The position numbers and the translations under genes are program-made. A DNA stretch of 64,000 nucleotides from Roseivirga pacifica (GTDB taxonomy: Bacteria; Bacteroidota; Bacteroidia; Cytophagales; Cyclobacteriaceae): NCBI RefSeq assembly GCF_900111145.1, contig NZ_FOIR01000002.1, forward strand, positions 186,001-250,000, written 5' to 3'. Positions 32,150 to 41,586 of this stretch are shown one piece after another (within the stretch, counting starts at the first letter, position 1; each line of letters opens with the position of its first letter). The notes below the pieces were generated by a model. That model was given only the letters and a program-made list of their open reading frames with translations, was not told the DNA's origin and ran no database searches.

Positions 32150-33880
32150 TTGACAACATTTAAGCAATTAGGGTTATCGGAAGATATTTGTAACACCCTT
32201 GATTCATTAGGTTTTAAAGAACCAACGCCTATTCAGGCAAAAGCTATTCCTCAGCTCTTGGAGCATAATCCAACCGATTTTATTGGTTTGGCGCAAACGG
32301 GTACAGGTAAAACTGCAGCATTTGGTTTGCCATTGGTCGATTTAGTTGATGGAGAGCAAAGATTTACCCAGGCGGTAATTATGTCGCCAACCAGAGAGTT
32401 GGGGCAGCAAACGGCCAACCAGCTACAACAGTTTGTTGCACAAAGCAACGTAAATGTTGAGGTAGTTTACGGTGGCGTAGATATAAACAAGCAATTAAAG
32501 CAACTTAAAAAGCCTACTCAAATTATTGTAGCTACCCCAGGTAGATTGCTCGATTTGATTAGAAGAAGAGCCGTTAACCTTGAAACGGTACAATACATTG
32601 TACTAGATGAGGCTGACGAAATGCTCAATATGGGCTTTAAAGAAGATATTGACGAAATCATTAGCCAAAGTGCTGAGGAGCGCGTGATTTGGTTGTTTTC
32701 TGCAACCATGCCGGCCGAAATTAGAAGGATTGTAAATCGCTATATGCGCAATCCGCTTGAGGTAGCTGTAAACACTGTACAGAAGAGTAATGCAGATATT
32801 TCTCATCAATTTGTAATTACCAAAGGCACGAACAAAATACCTGCATTAAGAAGGTTTTTGGACATTCAGCCAGAAATGCGCGCGATTATGTTCTGCCGTA
32901 CCAAGCGCGAAACACAACAGTTTGCTGATGAACTTTCGCAGCAGGGTTATGGGGTAGAAGCATTGCATGGTGACTTAACCCAGCGCCAGCGCGATGCTGT
33001 AATGAAGCGTTTCAAAAGCCGTTCTATGCAATTGCTTATTGCTACTGATGTGGCCGCAAGAGGTATTGACGTGAACGACCTTACTCACGTTTTTCACCAT
33101 ACTTTGCCAGACCAATTGGAGAGCTACACGCACCGAAGTGGTAGAACCGGTAGAGCAGGTAACAAAGGTATTTCAATGGCATTTATCAACTCTCGTGAGG
33201 GTAGAAAGATCAATGCAATTGAGAAGCAAATTGGAATGACCTTCGAGAAGGTGGAGATTCCGGGTAAAGCTGAACTTAAATTTAGCCGTATTAACCACTG
33301 GGCCAATATTATTCTGAACACTAAGGTGAATGAGGATATTGACGAGGTGTTAGCCAATTTGGACGGAGAGCTATTGAGTCTTTCTAAAGAAGAGTTGCTA
33401 AAAAGATTATTGACTTTACAGCTTGATCACTTGTCGGACAGCGGATCGATTGATAGTGAGCCAGAAGACTTGAATGAAAGAGGTGGCAAGAAGAAAACCC
33501 GTGAGGATGTTCCGCCTTCAACCAATGCTGACGGTCAACAACGTTACTTCATCAACCTTGGTGAAATTGACGGGGTTACTAGAGCTGATTTGATCCACTT
33601 TGTGGCTGATATCGCCAATGTAGATAGAAAGAGCTTTGGTATGGTAGATGTGAAGAAGAACTGTAGTTTCTTCTACCTTGATGCAGCTGCCGGACGTGGT
33701 ATCTCTAAAAAATTTGAAGGTGTAACCATTGATAGCCACGAGATTCGTGTGAATTTGGACACCGATGCACCCCCGAAAAGAAACAAGCCAAAAGGTGGAA
33801 AGTCTTTCGAACCTAAGCGTAATAGAAGAAAAGAGCGCGACAATAGGTCTGGAGGTAGAAAAAAGGGGAGAAGAAGATAG
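32150..33880 (+). CDS. deaD: DEAD-box RNA helicase (DeaD/CsdA type)
   Basis: A 576-residue ATP-dependent RNA helicase. Motifs in order: Q motif FKEPTPIQ, AQTGTGKTAAFG (I), SPTRELGQQ (Ia), ATPGRLLDL (Ib), VLDEADEML (II), LFSATMP (III), ATDVAARGIDV (V) and HRSGRTGRAG (VI). A DbpA-type RNA-binding domain lies at about 460-545, then a basic tail. The start is TTG at 32150: an in-frame TAA lies eight codons upstream, no ATG lies between it and residue 1, and the conserved N-terminus begins right there. Such helicases unwind structured RNA in ribosome assembly and cold adaptation. Confidence 0.95.
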   Translation: MTTFKQLGLSEDICNTLDSLGFKEPTPIQAKAIPQLLEHNPTDFIGLAQTGTGKTAAFGLPLVDLVDGEQRFTQAVIMSPTRELGQQTANQLQQFVAQSNVNVEVVYGGVDINKQLKQLKKPTQIIVATPGRLLDLIRRRAVNLETVQYIVLDEADEMLNMGFKEDIDEIISQSAEERVIWLFSATMPAEIRRIVNRYMRNPLEVAVNTVQKSNADISHQFVITKGTNKIPALRRFLDIQPEMRAIMFCRTKRETQQFADELSQQGYGVEALHGDLTQRQRDAVMKRFKSRSMQLLIATDVAARGIDVNDLTHVFHHTLPDQLESYTHRSGRTGRAGNKGISMAFINSREGRKINAIEKQIGMTFEKVEIPGKAELKFSRINHWANIILNTKVNEDIDEVLANLDGELLSLSKEELLKRLLTLQLDHLSDSGSIDSEPEDLNERGGKKKTREDVPPSTNADGQQRYFINLGEIDGVTRADLIHFVADIANVDRKSFGMVDVKKNCSFFYLDAAAGRGISKKFEGVTIDSHEIRVNLDTDAPPKRNKPKGGKSFEPKRNRRKERDNRSGGRKKGRRR

Positions 33881-33884
33881 TTTA

Positions 33885-33904
33885 GAGCACCTATTTAGGT
33901 GCTC
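33885..33904 (+). terminator. Shared hairpin between convergent helicase and OmpA genes
   Basis: GAGCACCTA (33885-33893) is repeated inverted as TAGGTGCTC (33896-33904), overlapping the stop of the minus-strand OmpA-like gene. It probably ends both transcripts, though no long T-run is present. Confidence 0.55.
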
Positions 33905-35219
33905 CTGAAACTGTTAAAAACTTAAGTTCTACTCTTCTGTTGAGCATTCTTCCCTTTTCGGTATTGTTATTCGAAACAGGGAAGAGTTCTCCATATCCTA
34001 CCGGAAATAGTCTTTCCTTATCTACTCCTTTGGCTAGTAAATATTCAGTTACATTCATGGCCCGTTTTATAGACAGTTGCTCATTGAATGGTTCTGTATC
34101 AATATAGTCTGCATGGCCGCCAATTTCCAGCATTAATTCGGTGTTGCTTAAAAGTGTGTCGGCTACAGCATCAAGTGTATTTTTGTAGCCAGCACTCAGT
34201 GCAGTTTGGTTGAAGCCAAAGAACACATAACCTGATGTTTCTGTCTCAAAATTAATGGGTTGTGGTTCCGGTTCAGGAACAGGAGCCAGCTCCTCTACTT
34301 CAATCATAACTGGTTCTGGCAATACAGGTTCGGTTTGTATAAGCTCCTTGGTTAACGTTGAAAAGTAGATGTCGCTTGAGCCGCTTCTGTTGCTAGAAAA
34401 TACTACCGTGCTGTCAGGCATCATTGAGAAATAAGCATCGAAGGAAGCAGAGTTGATAGGGGCTGGTAGCCTTTCTGGTTCTGTCCACTTGGTCCAAGAG
34501 TTGTCTAGCCTGCTGGCATAGAATATATCTGTACCTGTTTTGTCATTTCCTCTACTGAAGAACAGGTGTTTCTTATCGAGTGTTAGAAAGGGCGAAATCT
34601 CAAAATCCTCAGTGTTGATTGTTTCCCCCAGGTTCTGTGGGGCGCTCCAGTTACCACGAGCATCCTTTACCGAAACGAAGAGATCTTCGCTGCCAATCGT
34701 CTTTTTAGATATTACCAACACATCTTCATCTGGGTGCATGTATAATCCATAGAAACCACCTGAGATCTCTAGGTCTTCAACCTTGATTCTAGCAGGCTTG
34801 GTCCATTCATCACCTTGCAATAGACTATAGGAAACGCCTTTTTGGTCTTCGAATAGTTTGTTGTATGTGCCAAAAAGAAACAGTTTTGTGCCGTCCATAT
34901 TCAGCCCAATAACGGCAGAATTTAGTCCTACGTTTAATGGTTTTGGTGCTTTTACCACCTCCAGATTTCCATTTTCATCAAAGTCGGCATACCATATTTC
35001 GTGCAATAGCTTGTTGCTTCTTTGTCCCAACTTGTGGTTGGTTCGGGTAAAGTACATGCGCTTTTGATTAGGCGACATTAATGGCACCGCTTCTTCATAA
35101 TCAGCAGAACTAATCTCCTTAAAGTTTATAGGTTCAGAGTAGTTGTAATTGAATTCTTGCGCCAAGGCAGAAATACTGAATGTAATTAGAATGATGAGTT
35201 GTATGGTGAAACGTTTCAT
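33891..35219 (-). CDS. OmpA-family protein with PD40-type propeller
   Basis: A 442-residue exported protein (signal ending ISALAQE). Residues about 45-300 hold PD40/WD40-like repeats (MSPNQKRMYFTRTN, LTLDKKHLFFSRGN, MMPDSTVVFSSNRSGSSDIY). After a Pro/Glu-rich linker comes an OmpA C-terminal domain (335-435) with LEIGGHADYIDTEPFN, LSIKRAMNVTEYL and RMLNRRVELKF, which binds peptidoglycan. It is last in the five-gene operon that begins with the bactofilin. Proteins of this layout often accompany PorP/SprF in type IX secretion contexts. Confidence 0.88.
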   Translation of the reverse strand: MKRFTIQLIILITFSISALAQEFNYNYSEPINFKEISSADYEEAVPLMSPNQKRMYFTRTNHKLGQRSNKLLHEIWYADFDENGNLEVVKAPKPLNVGLNSAVIGLNMDGTKLFLFGTYNKLFEDQKGVSYSLLQGDEWTKPARIKVEDLEISGGFYGLYMHPDEDVLVISKKTIGSEDLFVSVKDARGNWSAPQNLGETINTEDFEISPFLTLDKKHLFFSRGNDKTGTDIFYASRLDNSWTKWTEPERLPAPINSASFDAYFSMMPDSTVVFSSNRSGSSDIYFSTLTKELIQTEPVLPEPVMIEVEELAPVPEPEPQPINFETETSGYVFFGFNQTALSAGYKNTLDAVADTLLSNTELMLEIGGHADYIDTEPFNEQLSIKRAMNVTEYLLAKGVDKERLFPVGYGELFPVSNNNTEKGRMLNRRVELKFLTVSGAPK

Positions 35220-35225
35220 GGCAAT

Positions 35226-36224
35226 TTACTTATGAAGGTTCTGGAATACGTTTACTTGGAGTGTCAATTCGTGCGCGTTTATTTGGTTTAACTGAGTAAT
35301 ATTTGTGCTGTGGTCGAAAGAGTAGCCAAAGCTGAATCTTTCGGAAACTTTGGCACCTACCATAACCACAAAAGCATTGCCTTTGCGATAGGAGAGTGCC
35401 CCCCAAAGCCTGCTACCATATTCGGCTTTTACAGACATATCGATACTGGCTGGGGTGCCATTAACTAATCGAATTAGGGTATTGGGTACCAAATTCCATC
35501 GTGGTGCTATTTTGTATTTAAAGCCCAGCATAAAAAAGTGATGAGGGAGAAATTCGTATTCATCTCCAGCCTCTATGTTGCTGGTTTTGTTTTTTAGCAA
35601 TTGCTCCATTGAGTAGCCGGCAAAAAAGTCATCGCTATATAGCCATAAGCCAAAACCCAAATCGGCCATTCCGATCTGATCGTATTCATTCACAAATGAT
35701 TCAAAAGGCTGATCGTTATCCTCTAACACTCTCAAGTCATCGGCTAGATTTAAGTTTACAAAGCCAACTTTTGGAGAAGCCGCTAACCTCAGCTTTCTGG
35801 TTAGAGTCAGGTGGTAAGTATAGGCTACATGAAATGTGGTTTTGTTAAAAAGCCCTAGGTTATCGGAGGTAATGGTAGTGCCAATAAGGTGATTGCCTAC
35901 CGTTTGAAACTTATTGGTTAAAGCTGTGGAGTCGACCCTATCGCTAAGGCGCATAGCCGATTGCATGTATTGCGAATCGTTCGGCTTGTTTAGTGGGGCA
36001 TATGCCGATAGGTAAATGGTTTGAGGACTATTTTGGAAACCCGACCATTGTCCACGATAGCCCAAATGCATTTTTACATTATTCTGAATATCAGTGGCTG
36101 CCGAATTAATGAGGTAATAATTGTTTAAATACTGACTGTACTGTGCAAGTTGTTGTGCTTGCAAACGTGGCATGGTCAGGATTAAAACAAACAATAGGGG
36201 CCATATGGATTTTAGGCGCCTCAT
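35226..36224 (-). CDS. PorP/SprF family outer membrane protein
   Basis: A 332-residue beta-barrel-type protein with a signal peptide (MPRLQAQQLAQYSQYLNNYY) and the family opening AQYSQYxxNxYLINSA, followed by KMHLGYRGQWSGFQNSPQTI. PorP/SprF proteins are type IX secretion accessory proteins, and those next to CHU_C-tailed proteins are thought to help place type B cargo at the surface. Its start overlaps the upstream type B cargo gene by four bases. Confidence 0.9.
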   Translation of the reverse strand: MRRLKSIWPLLFVLILTMPRLQAQQLAQYSQYLNNYYLINSAATDIQNNVKMHLGYRGQWSGFQNSPQTIYLSAYAPLNKPNDSQYMQSAMRLSDRVDSTALTNKFQTVGNHLIGTTITSDNLGLFNKTTFHVAYTYHLTLTRKLRLAASPKVGFVNLNLADDLRVLEDNDQPFESFVNEYDQIGMADLGFGLWLYSDDFFAGYSMEQLLKNKTSNIEAGDEYEFLPHHFFMLGFKYKIAPRWNLVPNTLIRLVNGTPASIDMSVKAEYGSRLWGALSYRKGNAFVVMVGAKVSERFSFGYSFDHSTNITQLNQINAHELTLQVNVFQNLHK

Positions 36225-37309
36225 TTTACAATTGAGATATTCCCTTTAAGTGAGCCTTTGTTTTTGTCGGGGAAAGAAACGGTATAGTAAAAGGAGTTAG
36301 GTGTTAATACCTTGCCCTTGAATGTGCCATCCCAAGCGTTGTTAGCATAATCGTTTGTGGTGTAAATTTTATCTCCCCAACGGTTAAAGATCATGACAAT
36401 GGCTGTTGGGTATTTATAAATCCATGGGATTACGAACGTATCGTTTTTGCCATCGCCATTAGGGGTAAATGCGGTAGGGACTTCATCAAGCGTTTCTTCA
36501 AATGGTTCTTCGGCACCAACAGTTACCCAAATAAACTGATTGTTCGCAGTACTGCTTAGGGAATAATGGCTACCTGGATTGTATTTCTCATTCTGAATAT
36601 TTAATGCTTCCCAAAAATTGGTGTCTTTGGTCCAAATCTGAAATTGTTGGTCTGCAGGGCCGTACCATTCGCGCAGCAAGAAATCTACACCTACTGTAAC
36701 CTCCGTATCTGGAAAAGACTCTGGAACCATGTAGTAATACCGGCCGATGCTTTCGCTTGCAGGTAGTTGTTGTCTGTCATGGCCTCTTCTAATTTCGGTA
36801 TAACCAAAGTTGTGATTGGCAGTGAGAGTCAACCCGAGGTTTCCGGCATCCAGCTCATTCGGGTTTGTTAGCATTACGGGTTTCACAATCTCACCCTGTC
36901 CGGTTGCTGTTATGTAGGCCATTTCTGTTTCACCAGTTATTCTTCCTTCGGCTTCTCCCAAATACAGGTTGAAATTGTCTAGGTCGAAGGCTCCGTTTCG
37001 CATTTCTAGTATGCTTTCAACCTTAAGGTCATTCTCCAAATAGTAGCTCTTTTTAGTGTTGGAGAGGCTAAGATTGAAAAATTGCGTACTGCCTACACCG
37101 CCAATCATTAATTCCTTGTCGCCAGATAAATGAACAGCGCCAGCGCTCATTTTTACTTGCCCCTGGTTAAGCAAATGCGTGTTAACGGAAGTAATATGTA
37201 CATCGCCAGTACTGCCAAAGTAAGTGTTGCCCGCAACAATAAAGTTGGTTTGGGCAATTAACTGTGCCTTACAGATTAAAAGCAATATGGCAATGCTAAA
37301 GCCCTTCAT
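36221..37309 (-). CDS. Type IX secretion cargo with CHU_C (type B) sorting domain
   Basis: A 362-residue exported protein. The N-terminal part has repeated strands (NLSLSNTKKSYYLENDLKVE, NFNLYLGEAEGRIT). The C-terminal 85 residues are a CHU_C domain: VPTAFTPNGDGKNDTFVIP, VMIFNRWGDKIYTT, NNAWDGTFKG, LTPNSFYYTVSF and GNISIVK at the very end. This is the type B signal for the T9SS. The stop of the collagen-like gene directly abuts its start, and it overlaps the PorP/SprF gene by four bases. It could be the anchor that links the collagen fibre to the surface. Confidence 0.9.
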   Translation of the reverse strand: MKGFSIAILLLICKAQLIAQTNFIVAGNTYFGSTGDVHITSVNTHLLNQGQVKMSAGAVHLSGDKELMIGGVGSTQFFNLSLSNTKKSYYLENDLKVESILEMRNGAFDLDNFNLYLGEAEGRITGETEMAYITATGQGEIVKPVMLTNPNELDAGNLGLTLTANHNFGYTEIRRGHDRQQLPASESIGRYYYMVPESFPDTEVTVGVDFLLREWYGPADQQFQIWTKDTNFWEALNIQNEKYNPGSHYSLSSTANNQFIWVTVGAEEPFEETLDEVPTAFTPNGDGKNDTFVIPWIYKYPTAIVMIFNRWGDKIYTTNDYANNAWDGTFKGKVLTPNSFYYTVSFPDKNKGSLKGNISIVK

Positions 37310-40300
37310 TTACTTGTCCTTAGTTGCGTTTGCTTCTTTTAGTTTGGAAACTTCCTCGCTTAGTTTTTCAGTCTCTTTTTTGAGCTCCAAGAGCATGGTT
37401 TTAAGCTCGTCAATAATTTGTGCCTGACTTTCAATAGTTTCTTGCTGATCCTTTACAGCTTCAACTAAAATAGGGGTCAATCCAGAGTAAGAAACAGATA
37501 AATAGCCGTCAGAACTTTCGGATACTAGTTCGGGGAATACTGCTCGAACCTCTTGTGCGATAAAACCGATGTTCTTTCCCGTTTTGAATCTTCTATTAGG
37601 AAATTCATCAATTCGCCAATCGTATCTAACACCATTAATCAACTTGATGGCATCAATTGGGTTTGTAATTACCTCAATATTCTGTTTAAAGCGTTTGTCT
37701 GAAGTTTCTGTAAGGCTTATTACTGTCGCATGGCCGTTCACTTCTAGCTCATTAGTGATTCCGCCAGGGTTAAGCAGGCCAATTCCCAGTTTGCCGTTTA
37801 CATTGACAACATCTGTGGAGAAATCGCCCCAAATCAAAGGATTTGGATTGTTTGAGTTCTCTATATAGAGTTTGTTGTTACCTGTTTCATTGTAACCTGC
37901 ATAGTAACCAATGGCAACATTTCCATTGCCCGTACTATTTTGCCTTAACGCTCTATAGCCAATGGCTATGTTGTTATTCCCTGAGGTATTGGCATATGCG
38001 GCTTCGTCTCCCAATAGAATGTTTCCTGCACCCGTTCCATTAATTCCTGCATCTTTGCCAATATTAATTGAGCTACTGTTGTTAAGTACTTCGAGGGTTC
38101 TTCCTGTGAGCCTCATTTTCTCGGCTCCGCCAACGGTAAATCGAATAATATCATCATTAAATCCACCTTCATCTACATCTATGGTCGTGTTCAAGTCGGT
38201 GTCTACAAGCTTAGAAGTGGTAGATACAGGACTTAGGTCTACTGTTTTGGTAATACCAGCTTCCCTGATTTGCAGCGTTTTATTGACCAAGGCTATGCCT
38301 GTAATTAGCTCATTAGTTGTACTAAAGTCACCGTCAGGCTGTGTGGTAAAACTGGTTCCGTCTGTATAGGTAAAGGTGATGGAACCATCGGGATTATCCA
38401 TTGTAGACTGTATACCATTACCCTGAAGTGGGGTAGCAGTGCCCCAAGCTCCGCCCGTTTTTGGACCAAATATTTGTAATGAACTGGTGTTGATGTAGAA
38501 ATCGCCATCAGTACCGTTTGCGGCAATAGGATTACTTGTTCCACTGAGAATGCTTGATCCATCAATTCCATCAATTCCATCAATTCCGTCTGTTCCATTT
38601 GCACCGTCAGCGCCTGCTGGCCCTACTAACGAAGTAGCTGCTCCCCAAGCACCCGCTGTTTTTGGGCCATAAATTGCATTTGCATCAGTATCGAAATAAA
38701 TATCGCCATCAATGCCTAGTGTGGCGGCAGGCGCACCAGTTCCATTTAGCATCGACTTACCGTCTATACCATCGGTGCCGTTTGTTCCATCTATTCCGTC
38801 AACGCCATCAGTGCCGTCAGCACCTGCCGGACCTATTAATGAAGTCGCAGCTCCCCAGGTTCCTGCGGTTTTAGGGCCGTAAATGTTATTGGTATTTGTG
38901 TCGATGTAGAAATCGCCATTGTTGCCTAATGTATTGGCAGGCGCACCAGTACCATTTAGCATTGACTTACCGTCAACGCCATCAGTTCCGTTTATTCCAT
39001 CTACCCCGTCAGTTCCGCTTGTTCCGTCAATGCCATCTGCTCCATCTGCACCAGCAGGTCCAACAAGTGAAGTAGGGGCTCCCCAAGCGCCAGCACTTTT
39101 AGGGCCGTAGTAGGTATTTGCATTTGTATCTACATAAAAGTCACCGTCTTGACCGAGTGTAGCTGCAGGGGCACCGGTTCCATTAAGGAAGGAGTTGCCG
39201 TCTTTTCCATCTACACCATCAGTCCCGTTTGTTCCGTCAATGCCATCTGCTCCATCTGCACCCGCAGGCCCAACTAGTGAAGTAGGGGCTCCCCAAGCGC
39301 CAGCACTTTTAGGGCCGTAGTAGGTATTTGCATTTGTATCTACATAAAAGTCACCGTCTTGACCGAGTGTAGCTGCAGGGGCACCGGTTCCATTAAGGAA
39401 GGAGTTGCCGTCTTTTCCATCTACACCATCAGTCCCGTTTGTTCCGTCAATGCCATCTGCTCCATCTGCACCCGCAGGCCCAACTAGTGAAGTAGCTGTT
39501 CCCCAAGCGCCAGCAGTTTTAGGGCCGTAGTAGGTGTTTGCGTTTGTGTCTACATAAAAATCACCATCTTGGCCGAGTGTAGCTGCAGGGGCACCGGTTC
39601 CATTAAGGAAGGAGTTGCCGTCTTTTCCATCAACTCCGTTTGTTCCGTCAATGCCATCTGCTCCATCGGCACCAGCAGGCCCAACAAGTGAAGTAGCTGT
39701 TCCCCAAGCACCAGCGGTTTTTGGGCCATAGTAAGTATTAGCGTTTGTATCTACATAGAAATCACCGTCTTGACCGAGTGTAGCCGCAGGGGCACCAGCT
39801 CCGTTTAGGAAAGAGTTACCATCTTTTCCATCTACACCGTCAGTTCCGTTTGTGCCGTCAACGCCATCTGCTCCGGCAGGCCCAACAAGTGATGTAGGAG
39901 CTCCCCAGGCACCAGCGGTTTTTGGGCCGTAGTAGGTGTTTGCATTTGTATCTACATAAAAGTCACCGTCTTGGCCGAGTGTAGCTGCAGGGGCACCGGT
40001 TCCATTAAGGAAGGAGTTGCCGTCTTTACCATCAACACCATCAGTTCCGTTTATTCCGTCAATACCATCAGCACCGGCAGGCCCAACAAGTGATGTAGCA
40101 GCTCCCCAGGCACCAGCAGTTTTAGGGCCGTAGTAGGTATTTGCATTTGTGTCTACATAGAAGTCACCATCTTGGCCGAGTGTAGCGGCAGGGGCACCGG
40201 TTCCATTGAGGAAGGAGTTGCCGTCTTTACCATCAACACCATCAGTTCCGTTTATTCCGTCAATACCATCAGCACCGGCAGGCCCAACAAGTGATGTAGC

Positions 40301-41563
40301 AGCTCCCCAGGCACCAGCAGTTTTAGGGCCGTAGTAGGTATTTGCATTTGTGTCTACATAGAAGTCACCATCTTGGCCGAGTGTAGCGGCAGGGGCACCG
40401 GTTCCATTGAGGAAGGAGTTGCCGTCTTTACCATCAACACCATCAGTTCCGTTTATTCCGTCAATACCATCAGCACCGGCAGGCCCAACAAGTGATGTAG
40501 CAGCTCCCCAGGTACCAGCAGTTTTTGGGCCGTAATAGGTATTTGCATTTGTGTCTACATAGAAATCACCGTCTTGACCGAGTGTAGCAGCAGGAACACC
40601 AGTTCCATTAAGGAAGGAGTTGCCGTCTTTTCCGTCTAAACCATCAGTTCCGTTTGTTCCGTCAACACCATCTGCTCCATCGGCACCAGAAGGCCCAACA
40701 AGTGAAGTAGGGGTTCCCCAAGCGCCAGCAGTTTTAGGGCCGTAATAGGTATTTGCATTTGTATCTATATAAAAGTCCCCGTCTTGACCAAGTGTGGCTG
40801 CAGGAGCACCAGTTCCATTAAGGAAGGAGTTGCCGTCTTTTCCGTCTGCACCATCAGTTCCGTTTGTTCCGTCAGCGCCATCTGCACCATTAACACCTGC
40901 AGGGCCTTGATCCCCTTTAAGGGAGGTTCCTGTGCCCCAACCGGTATTGGTTTTAGGGCCAAAGAAGGTGCTGCTTGCTGTATTGATGTAAAAATCACCC
41001 TCTGAGCCCTCGCTTGAATTTGGATCAGTATTGCCGCTAAGAATAGTTCTTCCGTCCAGTCCATCGTCCCCTTTATCCCCTTTGCTGCCGCGAAGGTCTA
41101 TTGTTGTAAAGGAGGTGCCATCATTGTAATTGAAGGTTATGGTGCCATCACCATTGTCTACGGTTTGCTCCAGACTTCTTCCGAACCGGAGTACGGAGAG
41201 ATCAACTTGACCACCGTTTTCTAGTGTTAGCATATAGGTTACCGGGTCGAAAGCAATCGACTGGTAATCTTGTACAATAGTTCCGTCAGAGGCCAAGATA
41301 GAAACCCACTTTTCACCATTATAGAAGTAGAAACCTGATTCTAAGTCGGTTTGATAGATTAGCAAACCAGTAGAAGGGTTGTCCATTCTGTCACGCTGGT
41401 CACGCGTAAGCCTTGGAATGAGTAGTCCTTTCGAGTCAGACCGAAGCTCTAGAATTGAGCTTTCATCAGGTACAAACTCTTCACTACCTATTCCTACTTG
41501 GGCGCGAATAGCATGGCACGATAAGATGAAAAAGAGGACGGCAAATGCAGCAAACCTTTTCAT
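37310..41563 (-). CDS. Collagen-like trimeric fibre protein with S74 chaperone domain
   Basis: A 1417-residue exported protein (signal ending HAIRAQ). After a domain with LLIPRLTRDQRDRMDNPSTG comes a long array of 13 modules, each a collagen-type Gly-X-Y stretch (GADGIDGINGTDGVDGKDG) plus a short beta unit (GDFYVDTNANTYYGPKTAG). Next are YadA-head-like repeats (NNNIAIGYRALRQNSTGNGN). A Peptidase_S74 intramolecular chaperone domain begins at SDKRFKQNI (Ser1288), and a C-terminal coiled coil ends the protein. S74 domains trimerise phage tail fibres and usually cut themselves off before that Ser. The protein is therefore probably a long trimeric surface fibre. No T9SS tail is visible on it. Confidence 0.93.
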   Translation of the reverse strand: MKRFAAFAVLFFILSCHAIRAQVGIGSEEFVPDESSILELRSDSKGLLIPRLTRDQRDRMDNPSTGLLIYQTDLESGFYFYNGEKWVSILASDGTIVQDYQSIAFDPVTYMLTLENGGQVDLSVLRFGRSLEQTVDNGDGTITFNYNDGTSFTTIDLRGSKGDKGDDGLDGRTILSGNTDPNSSEGSEGDFYINTASSTFFGPKTNTGWGTGTSLKGDQGPAGVNGADGADGTNGTDGADGKDGNSFLNGTGAPAATLGQDGDFYIDTNANTYYGPKTAGAWGTPTSLVGPSGADGADGVDGTNGTDGLDGKDGNSFLNGTGVPAATLGQDGDFYVDTNANTYYGPKTAGTWGAATSLVGPAGADGIDGINGTDGVDGKDGNSFLNGTGAPAATLGQDGDFYVDTNANTYYGPKTAGAWGAATSLVGPAGADGIDGINGTDGVDGKDGNSFLNGTGAPAATLGQDGDFYVDTNANTYYGPKTAGAWGAATSLVGPAGADGIDGINGTDGVDGKDGNSFLNGTGAPAATLGQDGDFYVDTNANTYYGPKTAGAWGAPTSLVGPAGADGVDGTNGTDGVDGKDGNSFLNGAGAPAATLGQDGDFYVDTNANTYYGPKTAGAWGTATSLVGPAGADGADGIDGTNGVDGKDGNSFLNGTGAPAATLGQDGDFYVDTNANTYYGPKTAGAWGTATSLVGPAGADGADGIDGTNGTDGVDGKDGNSFLNGTGAPAATLGQDGDFYVDTNANTYYGPKSAGAWGAPTSLVGPAGADGADGIDGTNGTDGVDGKDGNSFLNGTGAPAATLGQDGDFYVDTNANTYYGPKSAGAWGAPTSLVGPAGADGADGIDGTSGTDGVDGINGTDGVDGKSMLNGTGAPANTLGNNGDFYIDTNTNNIYGPKTAGTWGAATSLIGPAGADGTDGVDGIDGTNGTDGIDGKSMLNGTGAPAATLGIDGDIYFDTDANAIYGPKTAGAWGAATSLVGPAGADGANGTDGIDGIDGIDGSSILSGTSNPIAANGTDGDFYINTSSLQIFGPKTGGAWGTATPLQGNGIQSTMDNPDGSITFTYTDGTSFTTQPDGDFSTTNELITGIALVNKTLQIREAGITKTVDLSPVSTTSKLVDTDLNTTIDVDEGGFNDDIIRFTVGGAEKMRLTGRTLEVLNNSSSINIGKDAGINGTGAGNILLGDEAAYANTSGNNNIAIGYRALRQNSTGNGNVAIGYYAGYNETGNNKLYIENSNNPNPLIWGDFSTDVVNVNGKLGIGLLNPGGITNELEVNGHATVISLTETSDKRFKQNIEVITNPIDAIKLINGVRYDWRIDEFPNRRFKTGKNIGFIAQEVRAVFPELVSESSDGYLSVSYSGLTPILVEAVKDQQETIESQAQIIDELKTMLLELKKETEKLSEEVSKLKEANATKDK
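38420..41065 (-). repeat. Tandem repeat array coding for collagen/beta modules, 201-bp period
   Basis: Thirteen modules of about 60-70 codons. Nine carry GKDGNSFLNG (or a one-residue variant), two carry GKSMLNG, and the two outermost are divergent. The commonest period is 201 bases (67 codons): the unit at 40081-40281 appears identical to the one at 40282-40482, and a block from about 39100 is repeated near 39298 without visible change. Identity at silent positions shows recent duplication or gene conversion, so module number probably varies between strains. Confidence 0.9.
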
Positions 41564-41586
41564 ATGAGCCTATTTAGGTGATTGAA

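Noticed and set aside
38420-41065. Regular repeats that might be taken for a CRISPR array
   Set aside because: The repeats are long, lie within one open frame and encode Gly-X-Y and beta modules. There are no unique spacers of constant length and no cas genes.
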